From positions 1-36,904 of the forward strand of contig JAZRVS010000104.1 of NCBI GenBank assembly GCA_045599365.1: a stretch of DNA of 36,904 nucleotides, in the 5' to 3' direction. A program made the translations under genes and the position numbers. Below the pieces are notes generated by a model. The model worked only from the letters and a program-made list of their open reading frames with translations, was not told the origin of the DNA and did no database searches. This document shows, in pieces, positions 1 to 9,952 of the stretch; the first letter of the stretch is position 1, and each line of letters opens with the position of its first letter. The DNA is from UBA1715 sp045599365. GTDB lineage: Bacteria; Bacteroidota; Bacteroidia; Bacteroidales; UBA1715.

Positions 1-2567
1 ACACTGTTACAGCTACTATTCCTGCACTTAACCACGACTACGCTCTTGGCGAATGGACATGGAAAGACGACAAGTCTGAAGCAAGCGTTTCATTCATCTG
101 CAATAATGATGAAACTCACGTTGAGAACGTTGATGCAACAATCACAACAGATACGCTTCAGGCAACTTGTACCGAAGACGGTTTGATTTCGTACTTCGCT
201 GTGGCTACATTCCAACGAGAGGAATATAAAGACACGGTTACTACAGTACTTCCTGCCCTTAACCACGATTACGTTCTCGGCGAATGGAACTGGAGCGACG
301 ACAATTCTGATGCAAGCGTTTCATTCATCTGTAATAATGATGAAACTCACGTAGAAACTGTTAATGCAACTATTACAACTGACACAGTTGATGCTACTTG
401 TACCGAAAAAGGTTTGATTACGTACAACGCAGTTGCTACATTCCAAGGTGAGGAATACAAAGACGTAGTAACTACGGAGCTTCCTGCTATCAACCACAAC
501 TTTGCTCTTAACAAATGGTTGTGGAGCGACGACAAGAAGACTGCCGAAGCGGTATTTACTTGTAAGAACAACAGTGAACATGCCGACACGGTGAATGCGG
601 TGGTAACAACTGATACGACAGCTGCGACTGCCGACAAGAATGGCAAGATAGTATATACTGCCACTGCCGAATTCGATGGTGAGACATACACCGACACGAA
701 GGAGGACATCATTCCTGCTATCGGTCACGAATTTGTATTCGGAGAATGGTTGTGGGCTGACGACAAAGCTACCTGTGCTGCGGTATTCAACTGCATCAAC
801 GAGGAAAATCATTCAGATACCGTCGATGCAAAAGTTACTGCCGATACGCCCAAGGCTACCTGCACAGCAGATGGTTTGATTACAAGCTACGCAGTGGCTA
901 CTTTCAACGGCAAGGATTACAAAGACACTGTTACAACTGTACTTCCTGCCCTTAACCACGATTACGTTCTTGGCGAATGGAACTGGAGCGACGACAAATC
1001 TGCTGCAAGCGTTTCATTCATCTGCAAGAACGACAACAGTCACGTAGAAACTGCCAATGCAACTATCACAACTGATACAGTTAATGCTACTTGTACTGAA
1101 GATGGTTTGATTTCGTACTTCGCAGTTGCTACATTCCAATCTGAGGAATATAAAGACACTGTTACAGTTACTATTCCTGCTATCGACCACGACTACGCTC
1201 TTGGCGAATGAACATGGAAAGACGACAAGTCTGAAGCAAGCGTTTCATTCATCTGCAATAATGATGAAACTCACGTTGAGAATGTTGACGCAACAATCAC
1301 AACAGATACGCTTCAGGCAACTTGTACCGAAGATGGTTCTATTTCGTACTTCGCAGTGGCTACATTCCAAGGAGAGGAATATAAAGACACGGTTACTACA
1401 GTACTTCCTGCCCTTAACCACGATTACGTTCTCGGCGAATGGAACTGGAGCGACGACAATTCTGCTGCAAGCCTTTCATTCATCTGTAATAATGATGAAA
1501 CTCACGTAGAAAACGTCGATGCTATTATAACTACCGATACAGTGAAGGTAACTTGTACAACCGATGGTTCTATTTCGTACTTCGCAGTGGCTACATTCCA
1601 AGGCGAGGATTACAAAGACACTGTTGTTACTACTATTCCTGCCCTTAACCACGACTACACTCTTGGCAAATGGACTTGGAGCGATGACAATTCTGCTGCA
1701 AGCGTTTCATTCGTTTGCAGAAACGATGAATCTCACGTTGAAAATATCGACGCAACGATTACTACTGACACGGTTGCCGCTACTACGGACAAGAACGGTA
1801 AGATTACCTACACTGCTACTGCCGAATTCGATGGTAAGACGTACACCGACACGAAGGAGGACATCATTCCTGGTATCGGTCACGAATTCGTATTTGGAGA
1901 ATGGTTGTGGGCTGACGACAAGGCTACCTGCGCTGCCGTATTCAACTGCATCAACGAGGAAAATCACTCTGATACTGTCGATGCAAAAGTTACTGCCGAT
2001 ACGCTCAAAGCTACCTGCACAGCAGATGGTTTGATTACAAGCTACGCAGTGGCTACTTTCAACGGAATGGATTACAAAGACACGGTTACAACTGTGCTTC
2101 CTGCCCTTAACCACGACTACGCTCTTGGTGAATGGACTTGGAGTGATGACAATTCTGCCGCAAGCGTTTCATTCATCTGCAATAATGATGAAACTCACGT
2201 AGAAACTGTCAATGCAACTATCACAACTGACACAGTTAATGCTACTTGTACTGAAGATGGCAAGATTTCGTACTTCGCTGTGGCTACATTCCAATCAGAG
2301 GAATATAAAGACACGGTTGTTACTACTATTCCTGCTCTTAACCATGACTTTGCTCTTGACAAATGGTTGTGGAGTGACGACAAGTCGCAATGTTCTGCAA
2401 TATTCGTTTGTGCTAACGACAAGCAGCATGCTGATACAGTTTCGGCAGTTGTAACAAGCGATACTACGGCAGCAACGCTTACGGAAAATGGTAAGATTGT
2501 TTACATTGCAAGTGTTATTTACGAAGAAAACAATTATGCCGATACAACGGAAGTTATTCTATATCCA
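1..2567 (+). repeat. Coding tandem array, 231-bp (77-aa) unit, at least 11 copies
   Basis: The codon pair for Leu/Ile/Gly before the conserved His recurs at 27, 258, 489, 720, 951, 1182, 1413, 1644, 1875, 2106 and 2337, an exact 231-bp period without any indel. Units also show a five-unit super-period: unit 1 resembles 6, 2 resembles 7, 4 resembles 9 and 5 resembles 10 (about 95% for units 1 and 6 by eye). A 1155-bp block therefore appears to have been duplicated. The last unit decays into the lipocalin-like region. Confidence 0.93.
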
Positions 2568-3785
2568 TTAGTTTCGTATGAAGACATTATTGACATGATT
2601 GAAGGAACGTACACGTTAACTTCTTACACTGGCAATGAAACTAACAGACCTGCAAAAGATTTGTACTTCAAGTTCTATGGAACTGATACTATTACGCAAG
2701 GACATTTCAATAGCATTGAATACAACAATTTGAATGTTAGCGATTTGAGCAATATTGTAGTTAGCGATACAAAAGTATCATTTGAGTACAAACCAAATAC
2801 GACGTTCTCGTTCGTAATTGATACTGAATTGAATACGTGTACAGAACTTACGATTAAGAATAGCGAACTTGAACAAGTCTGCGTATTAACAAAAACTCCA
2901 GTTGAAGAAATCAACATTGCTGATATCTGGAATATCATAGAAGGTTCTTACATCAACGAAAACGGAAAAGTTCAGAACTTCATCATGGAACCTGATTTCG
3001 AAACCGGCAAAGATGTTCCTTGCTTCATGTGGGTTGACCAATTCGATGGTGATGAGGATTTTGAGAACATCGATGGATACTTCCCACTTGCTGGCGATGA
3101 ATTTGTTCGTATTGAAAAGACTGGAAACTACTACGATTTCACAGTCTCTGGTGATAAATATTTCACATTGACCATAGAAAACGATGTCGTTACAGGCTTC
3201 ATGACGTATGGTTACGATGATGAGGATGTATTCAAGGGTAATTATAAGAAACTTGCTTATAGCGATATTCTTGAAGAAATCCAAGGAACGTATTACTTGA
3301 CGGCAATCAACGGAGAACCTAAGACCGATAAAGTTCAAATAGAATTTGAAGATGAGAATTTCATTATCATTAGAAACGGTAAGGTTGAGCAGAAGACTCT
3401 AGTAGAGAACATTTCGCAAATTATGTACACGAGCGACAGCATTGCCATCCTATTTAAGGATAATTCAATGTTCACATTCAATGTTGACAACGACAGTATT
3501 GCTAAGGTTACATTGATAAGCGGAGACAATGTACTTGAGTTCTTGCCTATCAATTCAGAACCAGAAGCTGCTGATGAGTTAACGGATAACATCACAGTAT
3601 TCGTCAGAGGTAATGAGATTGTGGTTTCTGGATTGTCTCACGAAGATGTTGTTACAATCTACGCTGTAAACGGCAAATTGCTCTACAAACAGTTGCAAAC
3701 GGTTGAAACAAACACGTACGAAATCCGTATTGGTGGAATTTACTTCGTGAAGGTTGGCAACAAGACGTACACGGTGCTGTACTGA
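1..3785 (+). pseudogene. Giant repeat surface protein with T9SS tail, 5'-truncated by window and interrupted by TGA
   Basis: One reading frame is open from the left edge (first full codon at base 3) to the TGA at 3783-3785, except for an in-frame TGA at 1209-1211. The gene starts upstream of the window; apparent starts at 183 (TTG) and 1356 (GTG) are internal codons, not real starts. The product has at least eleven 77-residue repeats (motifs NHDY, W-W-SDD, F-C-ND-H, ATCTEDG, YKDTV), then three related lipocalin-like segments beginning IEGTYTL, IEGSYIN and IQGTYYL (about 2576-3560). It ends in a type A T9SS sorting-domain-like tail (about 3580-3782; VNGKLLY and GGIYFVKV). It is probably a large cell-surface adhesin exported by T9SS; the role is inferred from architecture only. 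Other genes here use TGA as stop, so reassignment is unlikely. The TGA is a true nonsense mutation, a sequencing error, or is suppressed. A strong terminator follows. Confidence 0.82.
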
Positions 3786-3833
3786 GTTAAGAAGTAAGAA
3801 GTAAATGTAGAGACGCCGATTTATCGCGTCTCT
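3786..3833. repeat. Intergenic palindromic repeat (AGAGACGC hairpin) with AAGAAGTA repeats
   Basis: Just after the adhesin stop, AAGAAGTA recurs in tandem. It is followed by a perfect 8-bp hairpin AGAGACGC (3809-3816) / GCGTCTCT (3826-3833) with a 9-nt loop. Sequences of the type TGTAGAGACGC...GCGTCTC are, from memory, a common dispersed intergenic palindrome in Bacteroidota and other phyla. The hairpin has no U-run, so it is not a terminator by itself. Confidence 0.55.
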
Positions 3834-3850
3834 TGAAAATTAAGAAGTAT

Positions 3851-3890
3851 AAAAACGAAAGCCGAAACTAAGTTTCGGCTTTCGTTTTTT
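3851..3890 (+). terminator. Strong Rho-independent terminator of the adhesin gene
   Basis: A perfect 18-bp stem, 3851-3868 pairing with 3872-3889 around a TAA loop, has CGAAAGCCGAAAC as its core. It ends in a run of six T. The A-run on the left arm means it could also work for minus-strand transcripts leaving the 4119 gene. Confidence 0.93.
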
Positions 3891-3909
3891 ACATTATGCA
3901 TTGTTGTTT

Positions 3910-3971
3910 CTTCGTTGGAAATTGCTTACTACGAAGCCGTCACCTTGAGCGATAGCGAAGGGTCTGTCACC
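3910..3971. repeat. REP-like intergenic palindromes
   Basis: CTTCGT (3910-3915) pairs with ACGAAG (3931-3936). The adjacent 3939-3971 stretch (GTCACCTTGAGCGATAGCG then AAGGGTCTGTCACC) resembles the widespread CCTGAGCGAAGTCGAAGG-type intergenic hairpins. This assignment is by resemblance. No open reading frame of note covers this stretch. Confidence 0.4.
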
Positions 3972-4020
3972 ACTACCATGACGATTATTCTTTGCAACAC
4001 AATCATTTGTAATCAGATAA

Positions 4021-4118
4021 CAGTATTCAGTTTTCAGTTTTCAGTTTGATTCCCATAATGGGAAGTTGATTACTCAAAGAGATTCGTCTAACAACTGATA
4101 ACTGGCAACTGACAACTT
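4021..4118. repeat. Dispersed CAGTT-type intergenic element, copy 1
   Basis: The left end has three CAGTTTT-like units (4027-4047). The right end (4091-4118) has the inverted complement, AACTGATAACTGGCAACTG followed by ACAACT. The reverse complement aligns with the element at 18527-18624: both have CAGTTATCAGTTGT, then AGAC, TCTCTT, GAGTA and CCATT in order. The copy runs straight into the stop codon of the 4119 gene. Confidence 0.7.
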
Positions 4119-7100
4119 TTAATCTTCATTCAAATTGATGATATAATCTGAATAGATTTTCTGGTATTGTGGTTTCAATTTTATAGAATTTTCTTGTAAA
4201 ATATCGTTATATTGTTGCTTTTCTACATCGGTTTGTTTGAACATCTTCTTGGCATTTTCAGAAGGTTTTTCTATGGCAGTTTTTGATTCACGTTCTTTGT
4301 CTTGGTCACGTTCTTTTTCGGCATTTTCAGCTTCCAACATTCTTGTAAGAATCTGTTCCTGTCGCATCAATGTTTGCGGAGTAATATTTTGATTGACGAT
4401 ATCTCGTTCAGTTTGGTCCATAAGTCTTTGAATATCTTTTAATTGCTGTGCTCCTTCTGGCGAAAGTTCTCCGTCTTTCATCATCTTATTTCCCAATTGT
4501 TTGAGCATTTGTTCTTTCATCAGCATTTCGCTCATTTGCTTTTGCATTTGTTGCGATGGCATTCCGCCTTCCTTCATTTGTTGCATCATTTGTTGCATTT
4601 GTTCTTTCAAGGATTGTTGCATTTGCTTCATTTGTTGGAACGATGGCTTTTGCCCTTTCCCGCTATTTTTTGGATTCTGGCATTGTTGTTGACCTTCCAT
4701 TTGTTGCGCTGCCTGTTGCTGCATAGATTGAAGGACTTCCGAAAGAAGTAATGCCAAATTGTTGGCAGCCGTCATCATATATTGCTGATTGATTTTTGCC
4801 AAACTTCGTTGACGTTGTTCCAAATTGTCTATCGTTGCATTTCCATTTTTATATATTTCAAACACTTCATTATTAATTGGTTGTGAGATTTGCGGAACGC
4901 GAAGGCTCAAAGCATACAGCGAATCTTTTATCATTTGGAAGTTTTCGCGCAAAGTGTTCTGTTTATACGCAACTTCGGCATATTTCGGGTCGGCATACGA
5001 AAGTTTACTTGTTTGTGCCATCAAGTTTTCTTGCTCAAACGAAAATGTAAGCAGATTTTCCATAATTTGACGAAGATTTGCTATATCCTCCATATTTTGT
5101 TGAGCCATTTGCTGTTGCATCATTCCTTGCATATTTTCAGCCAATTGCTGCGTTTGCTCCGAAGCCTTTTTCATTGATTTTGAGGACTTTGATTGCTGTC
5201 CTTGCTGTTGCTCCGATTGACTTTGTTGCATAGAATTTTTTATGTCTTGGAATTGCTCGTTAAAATCTTGTAAATCATATTTTTGTTGTAGTTCTTCATT
5301 TTTGTTTTGTGCATCTTCGTAATTCTTTTCAATGGATTCCAGTTCCTGTTGAATTTCGTCCATCTTTTGTTGTAGTTCCTCGGAATTTTTAGAATTTTTC
5401 AGTTCTTCGGATAATTGTTTTTGTTCTTCTGCGAGTTCCTGCAGACGGTCACTTGTTTTTTGAACCGATTCCTCTACATCCATACGTTTCAGTAATTCCA
5501 AATCTCGGTCTAATTGTTTGGAAAGTTCGTCAAACGACATTTTCATATCTTCTGATTTTTTGATGAATTCGTCTTTGTTGTAATTCTCCATCATTTGGTT
5601 GAATTCTTCCATCATTTTACGAAGTTCATCGTCCATCAGTGTATTTAGCAAATCTTCTATTTCTTTTTGTTTACGCAAAATTTCCTCGTCTTGCTCCGAC
5701 AATTTGTTTTGCATATCGTTCTTTTGTTCAAGCGATTGTGTGAGTTGTTCAATGTGATGCTTTATTTGCTCTTGCTTTTCTTGCATTTCCTCAAGGACTT
5801 GCTTGCGTTCCCAGTCGGAAAGATTTTCGTTCAAAAGTTTTTGCTTCATTTTGTCAAAATCTTTCACTAATTCTTGTGCTAACGACGAAGATTGTTCAAA
5901 CGAAGACTCAATTTGTTGAGAATATTCTTCTTGTATTTTTTCTAATTCTTCTTGAGTAGGAATGGTAAAATCGTATAATGCAGTACGAGCAGATTTTTTG
6001 CCGTTAACCGCGTCATTATCAAACACTTCGAAATAATAGTGAATAGTGTCGCCTTTTGCAAATTGTGAAAAGTCGAACATATAAAAGAACTGTTGATGTG
6101 CAATTGCTGGAGAAAATTCCATTGGAACACGCACACTTTCAGATTCGTTATTTTTCAAAAAATACACAAAATCAAGCGATGAAAAACCATAGTCATCTTG
6201 AATTTCGCCTTTAAAGTAATACGTGAAGAACTGCGCACTATCTTGCTTTTGCTCAACTTGAATAGACGGACGTAAGTCTGGAATTACTGTAAATGTGTAA
6301 CTGATAATTTGTATTGAATCCAAATATTCGTTTTTGCCAATCAATGTGTAAGGTATTGTTTGTGTAATATATTGATTCAAAGCAAATTGTGAGTCTTTTT
6401 TACTAAAAGGAATGCTATACCCATTTTCAGACTTAAAAAACAACGAGTCGGTATCAGCGGCATCGACCGACCACGAAATTTTTGTTCCTGCAGGAATCGT
6501 TATTTCGCCAGTATTTGTTACGTTCACGTTGTCCAATTGTGTATAAGAAGGGACAATTGCCGAAAGTGAAAAATTCAGCAACTGCGGAAGCGGGAATACT
6601 TGTAACGTATAGGTTTTGGAAGAGTATTCATCGGCAAGGAAAGCGAAATTCACGGAATTGTTGCATCCGTGTAAACAGTATTCGAATGAAGAAGCTGTTT
6701 TTTTGGTCATTAAGAAGTTATTTCCACCAATGGCTATATTTATTTGTTCTGGAACAAATTTTCCTTCTACATGCATTAAAATGGTGAAATCTTCGCCTTT
6801 TATAACCGAGAGAGAATCGTTATCCAAAATAAACGAGAATGGTGCTGGTTTTTCAAAGAATTCGTTGTGTTTCACGATTCGTTCAGCTCCTTCAACAAAA
6901 GCACGCGGATGAAAAAGCAAAACCAACACAATCACGACAATAAGAGTGACACCATATTTCCAAAAGCCAAGTAATTTTTTGAAATCAATTGCCGATGCAA
7001 ATGGAATTGGTCGAAGATGTGCAACTTTTTGATTGATTGCCGCAATTGCTAACTGATTGTCAGCCAGAGATTCATCGTTTGCAAGTTCCAAAGTGTTGAG

Positions 7101-7430
7101 CAATGTATCTTTAATTTCTGGGAAAAACTTTGAAATGATTTTTGCTGCTTCAACGTGCGAAAGAACTTTCCCGAATTTACAAAGATGGAAAATAGGAATT
7201 ACGATGAATTTGGAGAAAGCAATTATAGTCAAAATCAGCGAACTATAAAAAACGATTGTTCGTACTTGCGTAGGGAAAAAAGCAAAATATTCGGCACAAC
7301 TTATAGAGAAAACGTAAAATACCGCAATAAGAACAAACAAAATGAGACCCTTGATGAACTCATTTATATAGAATTTTCGGATGAATCCGTCTAATTCTTT
7401 GATTATTATGTGAATGTCGGATTTTCCCAT
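4119..7430 (-). CDS. DUF4175-family membrane protein with long Gln/Glu-rich coiled coil
   Basis: The 1103-residue protein starts at ATG 7430. Two hydrophobic segments lie at about residues 20-80 and a third at about 150-172 (FWKYGVTLIVVIVLVLLF). A beta-rich region of about 300 residues follows. The C-terminal half is dominated by Gln, Glu, Lys and Met heptads (about 490-1060) and is certainly coiled coil. Order and composition match the DUF4175 family of Bacteroidota, whose function is not established; the topology suggests an inner-membrane anchor with a long extracytoplasmic or cytoplasmic coiled coil. It is the last gene of the envelope operon, 9 bp after the EnvC-like gene. A repeat element abuts its stop codon. 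Confidence 0.85.
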   Translation of the reverse strand: MGKSDIHIIIKELDGFIRKFYINEFIKGLILFVLIAVFYVFSISCAEYFAFFPTQVRTIVFYSSLILTIIAFSKFIVIPIFHLCKFGKVLSHVEAAKIISKFFPEIKDTLLNTLELANDESLADNQLAIAAINQKVAHLRPIPFASAIDFKKLLGFWKYGVTLIVVIVLVLLFHPRAFVEGAERIVKHNEFFEKPAPFSFILDNDSLSVIKGEDFTILMHVEGKFVPEQINIAIGGNNFLMTKKTASSFEYCLHGCNNSVNFAFLADEYSSKTYTLQVFPLPQLLNFSLSAIVPSYTQLDNVNVTNTGEITIPAGTKISWSVDAADTDSLFFKSENGYSIPFSKKDSQFALNQYITQTIPYTLIGKNEYLDSIQIISYTFTVIPDLRPSIQVEQKQDSAQFFTYYFKGEIQDDYGFSSLDFVYFLKNNESESVRVPMEFSPAIAHQQFFYMFDFSQFAKGDTIHYYFEVFDNDAVNGKKSARTALYDFTIPTQEELEKIQEEYSQQIESSFEQSSSLAQELVKDFDKMKQKLLNENLSDWERKQVLEEMQEKQEQIKHHIEQLTQSLEQKNDMQNKLSEQDEEILRKQKEIEDLLNTLMDDELRKMMEEFNQMMENYNKDEFIKKSEDMKMSFDELSKQLDRDLELLKRMDVEESVQKTSDRLQELAEEQKQLSEELKNSKNSEELQQKMDEIQQELESIEKNYEDAQNKNEELQQKYDLQDFNEQFQDIKNSMQQSQSEQQQGQQSKSSKSMKKASEQTQQLAENMQGMMQQQMAQQNMEDIANLRQIMENLLTFSFEQENLMAQTSKLSYADPKYAEVAYKQNTLRENFQMIKDSLYALSLRVPQISQPINNEVFEIYKNGNATIDNLEQRQRSLAKINQQYMMTAANNLALLLSEVLQSMQQQAAQQMEGQQQCQNPKNSGKGQKPSFQQMKQMQQSLKEQMQQMMQQMKEGGMPSQQMQKQMSEMLMKEQMLKQLGNKMMKDGELSPEGAQQLKDIQRLMDQTERDIVNQNITPQTLMRQEQILTRMLEAENAEKERDQDKERESKTAIEKPSENAKKMFKQTDVEKQQYNDILQENSIKLKPQYQKIYSDYIINLNED

Positions 7431-7439
7431 AGGCTATTT

Positions 7440-8681
7440 CTATTTAGAAAGCCACAATTCAGGATCCATTTTTTCGAGTTCTTTCCAAATTTGTAATTGC
7501 AACACCGTAGAATTAGTTTCTGGATCAGTGTAGATTGTTCCAATTTCTTGTTTTGCCTTTACCGTTTGACCTGCTTTCACAGTTACCGAGGTAAGATTGT
7601 CGTACACAGTATAGTAATTTCCGTGTTTAATCAAAACAGCCGTGTTTCTACCTGGAATTAGAACGATTTTTGAGACAGTCCCATCGAAAATTGCACGTGC
7701 TTTTGAGCCTTTTGTTGTTGCTATTTCAATACCATTGCTTTCAACTTCTACATATTCCAAAGTTGGATGTTTGTGGCGACCAAAATGTTCGGTGATTTTT
7801 CCTGTTGCTGTTGGCCAAGGAAGTCGCCCTTTGTTTTCTGCAAAGTTTTGCGAAACAAGTTTTTCTTCTGGGGTCAACGTATTGATTGTTGTTGTTTTTG
7901 CCGTTGTATTGTTTTTAGCCGCTTTTTCGCGCGCAGCCTTTTCACGAGCAGCAATTTCTGCTCTAATCATTGCTTCTATCTGTTTGTCGAGTTTTTGCGC
8001 AAGAGCTTGTTTTTCAGCGAGTTTCTTTTTTAAGTCTTGTTGTTTTGCATTCAATTTCTTGATAGTTGCGTCTTCCAAATACTTGTCTTGCTCCAATTTC
8101 CGTGCTTCCGATTGTTTTTCTCCGACAAGATTTTTCTTTTTAGAAAGTAATTTTTCTAAGTCATCTTTGCGAACAGTCAAACTATCTTGTAAAGATTTAA
8201 TCCTCTCGGCTTGACGAATCATATAATCAGAATAATATTGCAAATATTTCAAACGATTGTATGCTTGATTGAAATCGTCGGCAGACAAAATGAAAATCAA
8301 TTGTTCATATTGAGAATTGACTTTGTAAAGTGTAAAAAGAGTTTGATTGTAATCCTTTTGAACTTCTTCTAATTGCGTACTTAACGTGTGAATTTGTGCA
8401 TTTGTAGCAAAAATATCTTGTTCAATGTATTCAATTTCTTCTTGAAGTGAATTGACGTAATTGTTCCTTTCTACAATTTGTTGTCCCAAAAGAGTTGCAC
8501 GTTCAATAGAAATAGATTTACTTTTTTCGGTTTCTTTCAAAAGTTTGCTAGTTCGTTCTATTTCTTTTTTTGCTTTTTTTGCCTCAGCTTCTATTTGTGC
8601 GCGTGTTTTCTTTTTCTGACAAAAACTTTCTGTCGGGAAACATAGAATTAATGCGAATATGACAAACAACAACTTTTTCAC
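7440..8681 (-). CDS. EnvC-like murein hydrolase activator (M23/LytM fold, degenerate active site)
   Basis: The 413-residue protein has a signal peptide (about 1-22), two long coiled-coil blocks (about 25-255) and a C-terminal LytM domain (about 290-413). Known M23 enzymes bind zinc through an H-x3-D motif and an H-x-H motif. Here the first site reads NGIEIAT and the last reads LQLQIWK, so zinc ligands are missing while the fold landmarks (IKHGNYYTVYDNL) remain. This matches EnvC-type proteins, which activate amidases rather than cut peptidoglycan. The start is GTG at 8681, overlapping the DUF4292 stop as GTGA, which indicates translational coupling. Confidence 0.9.
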   Translation of the reverse strand: MKKLLFVIFALILCFPTESFCQKKKTRAQIEAEAKKAKKEIERTSKLLKETEKSKSISIERATLLGQQIVERNNYVNSLQEEIEYIEQDIFATNAQIHTLSTQLEEVQKDYNQTLFTLYKVNSQYEQLIFILSADDFNQAYNRLKYLQYYSDYMIRQAERIKSLQDSLTVRKDDLEKLLSKKKNLVGEKQSEARKLEQDKYLEDATIKKLNAKQQDLKKKLAEKQALAQKLDKQIEAMIRAEIAAREKAAREKAAKNNTTAKTTTINTLTPEEKLVSQNFAENKGRLPWPTATGKITEHFGRHKHPTLEYVEVESNGIEIATTKGSKARAIFDGTVSKIVLIPGRNTAVLIKHGNYYTVYDNLTSVTVKAGQTVKAKQEIGTIYTDPETNSTVLQLQIWKELEKMDPELWLSK

Positions 8682-9520
8682 TTCAAATCCATTTTTTGAT
8701 ACGAACTACTTAGATTAAAGGGGAACGACAAATTTTCGTTAAAATTAATCTTTGAATACTGTAAATCAATGTGAATTTTTTTATTTGGCAATTTTGACTT
8801 CAAACTAACAAATGTTGGGAACGAAATATTTTGGTTTGTTTCAAAATTCGAGTATGATAATTTTATTTTTATTTTTTCATTGTCAATTTTGTCTCCTTCT
8901 TCTACTATGTCAACTTCGTTAATTCTAAAGTTATCTGTTGCTATTTGCCATGTTTGTAACAAAGGAATTGTATCGTTTTTTTTGAATTCCTTTTTTGAGT
9001 GATTTTGTAGGATTATTTTATTGTCTTTTTTGTTGAACTCTAACGATTTGAAAAGATTGATTGTATCAATAGTGCCTTGTTGACAGAAAAATATTTCATC
9101 AAGCAAAATAGATTGAATAGAGTGGAAATCACAATCAATGCCGATTATTTGCGAGATGTAATCTAAGGAACTTGAGTAATATGTTTTTTGCAGTTTCGAA
9201 TAGCATTTTATGCTATCTTGTGTGATGACACATCGTAACACTTCAATGTTCATTGTTGGTGCAACAGAAATCCAAATTATGCTATCTTTTTTGATTCGCA
9301 TAGACCCTTTTATTTGGATTGGCAAAGATTTTATTTCCTTTGAATCAATTGCGAATTTGAATGAAAGAGTAGAGTAGTCGCCATAGTGAACTAACATTGA
9401 GTCATAGAGAGATGCTATTTCTAATTGCCTAATGTCAGATTTTGACACGACATTCTTAGACGAATGACAAGATGTAAACATCAACAAAATCAGCGAAGTA
9501 TAAACAAGTATTTTCTGCAT
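8678..9520 (-). CDS. DUF4292 family lipoprotein
   Basis: The 280-residue protein has a lipoprotein signal: a hydrophobic stretch ending LMFTSC, so Cys18 is the likely lipidation site. The body is beta-rich and fits the DUF4292/LolB-like fold seen next to EnvC-type genes in Bacteroidota. Its role is unknown; it may handle lipids or lipoproteins at the outer membrane. It starts at ATG 9520, 24 bp after the TPR gene, and overlaps the EnvC-like gene by 4 bp. The assignment rests on lipobox, size and gene order. Confidence 0.8.
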   Translation of the reverse strand: MQKILVYTSLILLMFTSCHSSKNVVSKSDIRQLEIASLYDSMLVHYGDYSTLSFKFAIDSKEIKSLPIQIKGSMRIKKDSIIWISVAPTMNIEVLRCVITQDSIKCYSKLQKTYYSSSLDYISQIIGIDCDFHSIQSILLDEIFFCQQGTIDTINLFKSLEFNKKDNKIILQNHSKKEFKKNDTIPLLQTWQIATDNFRINEVDIVEEGDKIDNEKIKIKLSYSNFETNQNISFPTFVSLKSKLPNKKIHIDLQYSKINFNENLSFPFNLSSSYQKMDLK

Positions 9521-9544
9521 AAGTCTATTATACCGATTGCAAAA

Positions 9545-9952
9545 TTATCTTTTTTTACCCATTTTTATGTATAAATCGTCTAAAAAGCGATTGTATTCTT
9601 CTATTTTGGGGTTGATTTTTAAAGCTTTTTTAATATTTTGTTCTGCCTCAGTGTAGTTTTTAGTCGAATAATTTATTTGGGCTAACTCATAGTAAGCTAC
9701 TGAGTTAGAAGGATTTAGCTTGATACAGTCGTAGTATAATGCAGTTGCTTGTTCGTAATTTTGTTTATTTTTTTCCAAATTTGCTTTGACAAACAGTTCT
9801 TCAAATTTTGCTTTCTTTTTGTCAAATTGTACAGAATCTTCGTATGTTTTCAGTTTTTGCGAAAATGTGGGTATTGCGAAAATGAGTAGTAAAGAAGCGC
9901 AAATAACTGCGACTCTGGAATTTCTTTTAGCGATAGAGTTACATATCAACAT
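9545..9952 (-). CDS. Short exported TPR protein
   Basis: The 135-residue protein is read from ATG 9952. The frame extends to a TTG at 9961, but ATG 9952 gives a neat 7-bp overlap with the upstream GT9 stop. An N-terminal hydrophobic signal (RVAVICASLLLIFAIPTFSQ) is followed by a charged helix and about two TPR units (AYYELAQINYSTKNYTEAEQ). In many relatives the TPR protein upstream of DUF4292 and EnvC is several hundred residues long, so this one is short. It keeps an intact start, signal and stop, so it is probably a small scaffold rather than debris. Function is unknown. Confidence 0.82.
   Translation of the reverse strand: MLICNSIAKRNSRVAVICASLLLIFAIPTFSQKLKTYEDSVQFDKKKAKFEELFVKANLEKNKQNYEQATALYYDCIKLNPSNSVAYYELAQINYSTKNYTEAEQNIKKALKINPKIEEYNRFLDDLYIKMGKKR

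Noticed and set aside
1209..1211. UGA read as tryptophan or selenocysteine
   Set aside because: TGA ends many intact genes here (the adhesin itself, proA, the endonuclease), and no SECIS-like hairpin was seen after it; a point mutation or error is simpler.
321..2422. Several minus-strand reading frames of 75-163 codons across the repeat array
   Set aside because: They repeat with the 231-bp period, have no promoter or signal of their own, and mirror the codon pattern of the plus-strand adhesin; they are shadows.
1..2567. CRISPR-like array
   Set aside because: The 231-bp units are protein-coding throughout with no spacer/repeat alternation and no cas genes nearby.
4443..5870. Plus-strand frames rich in His/Leu/Cys opposite the DUF4175 coiled coil
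   Set aside because: They are antisense reads of CAA/GAA-rich codons and have no independent support.
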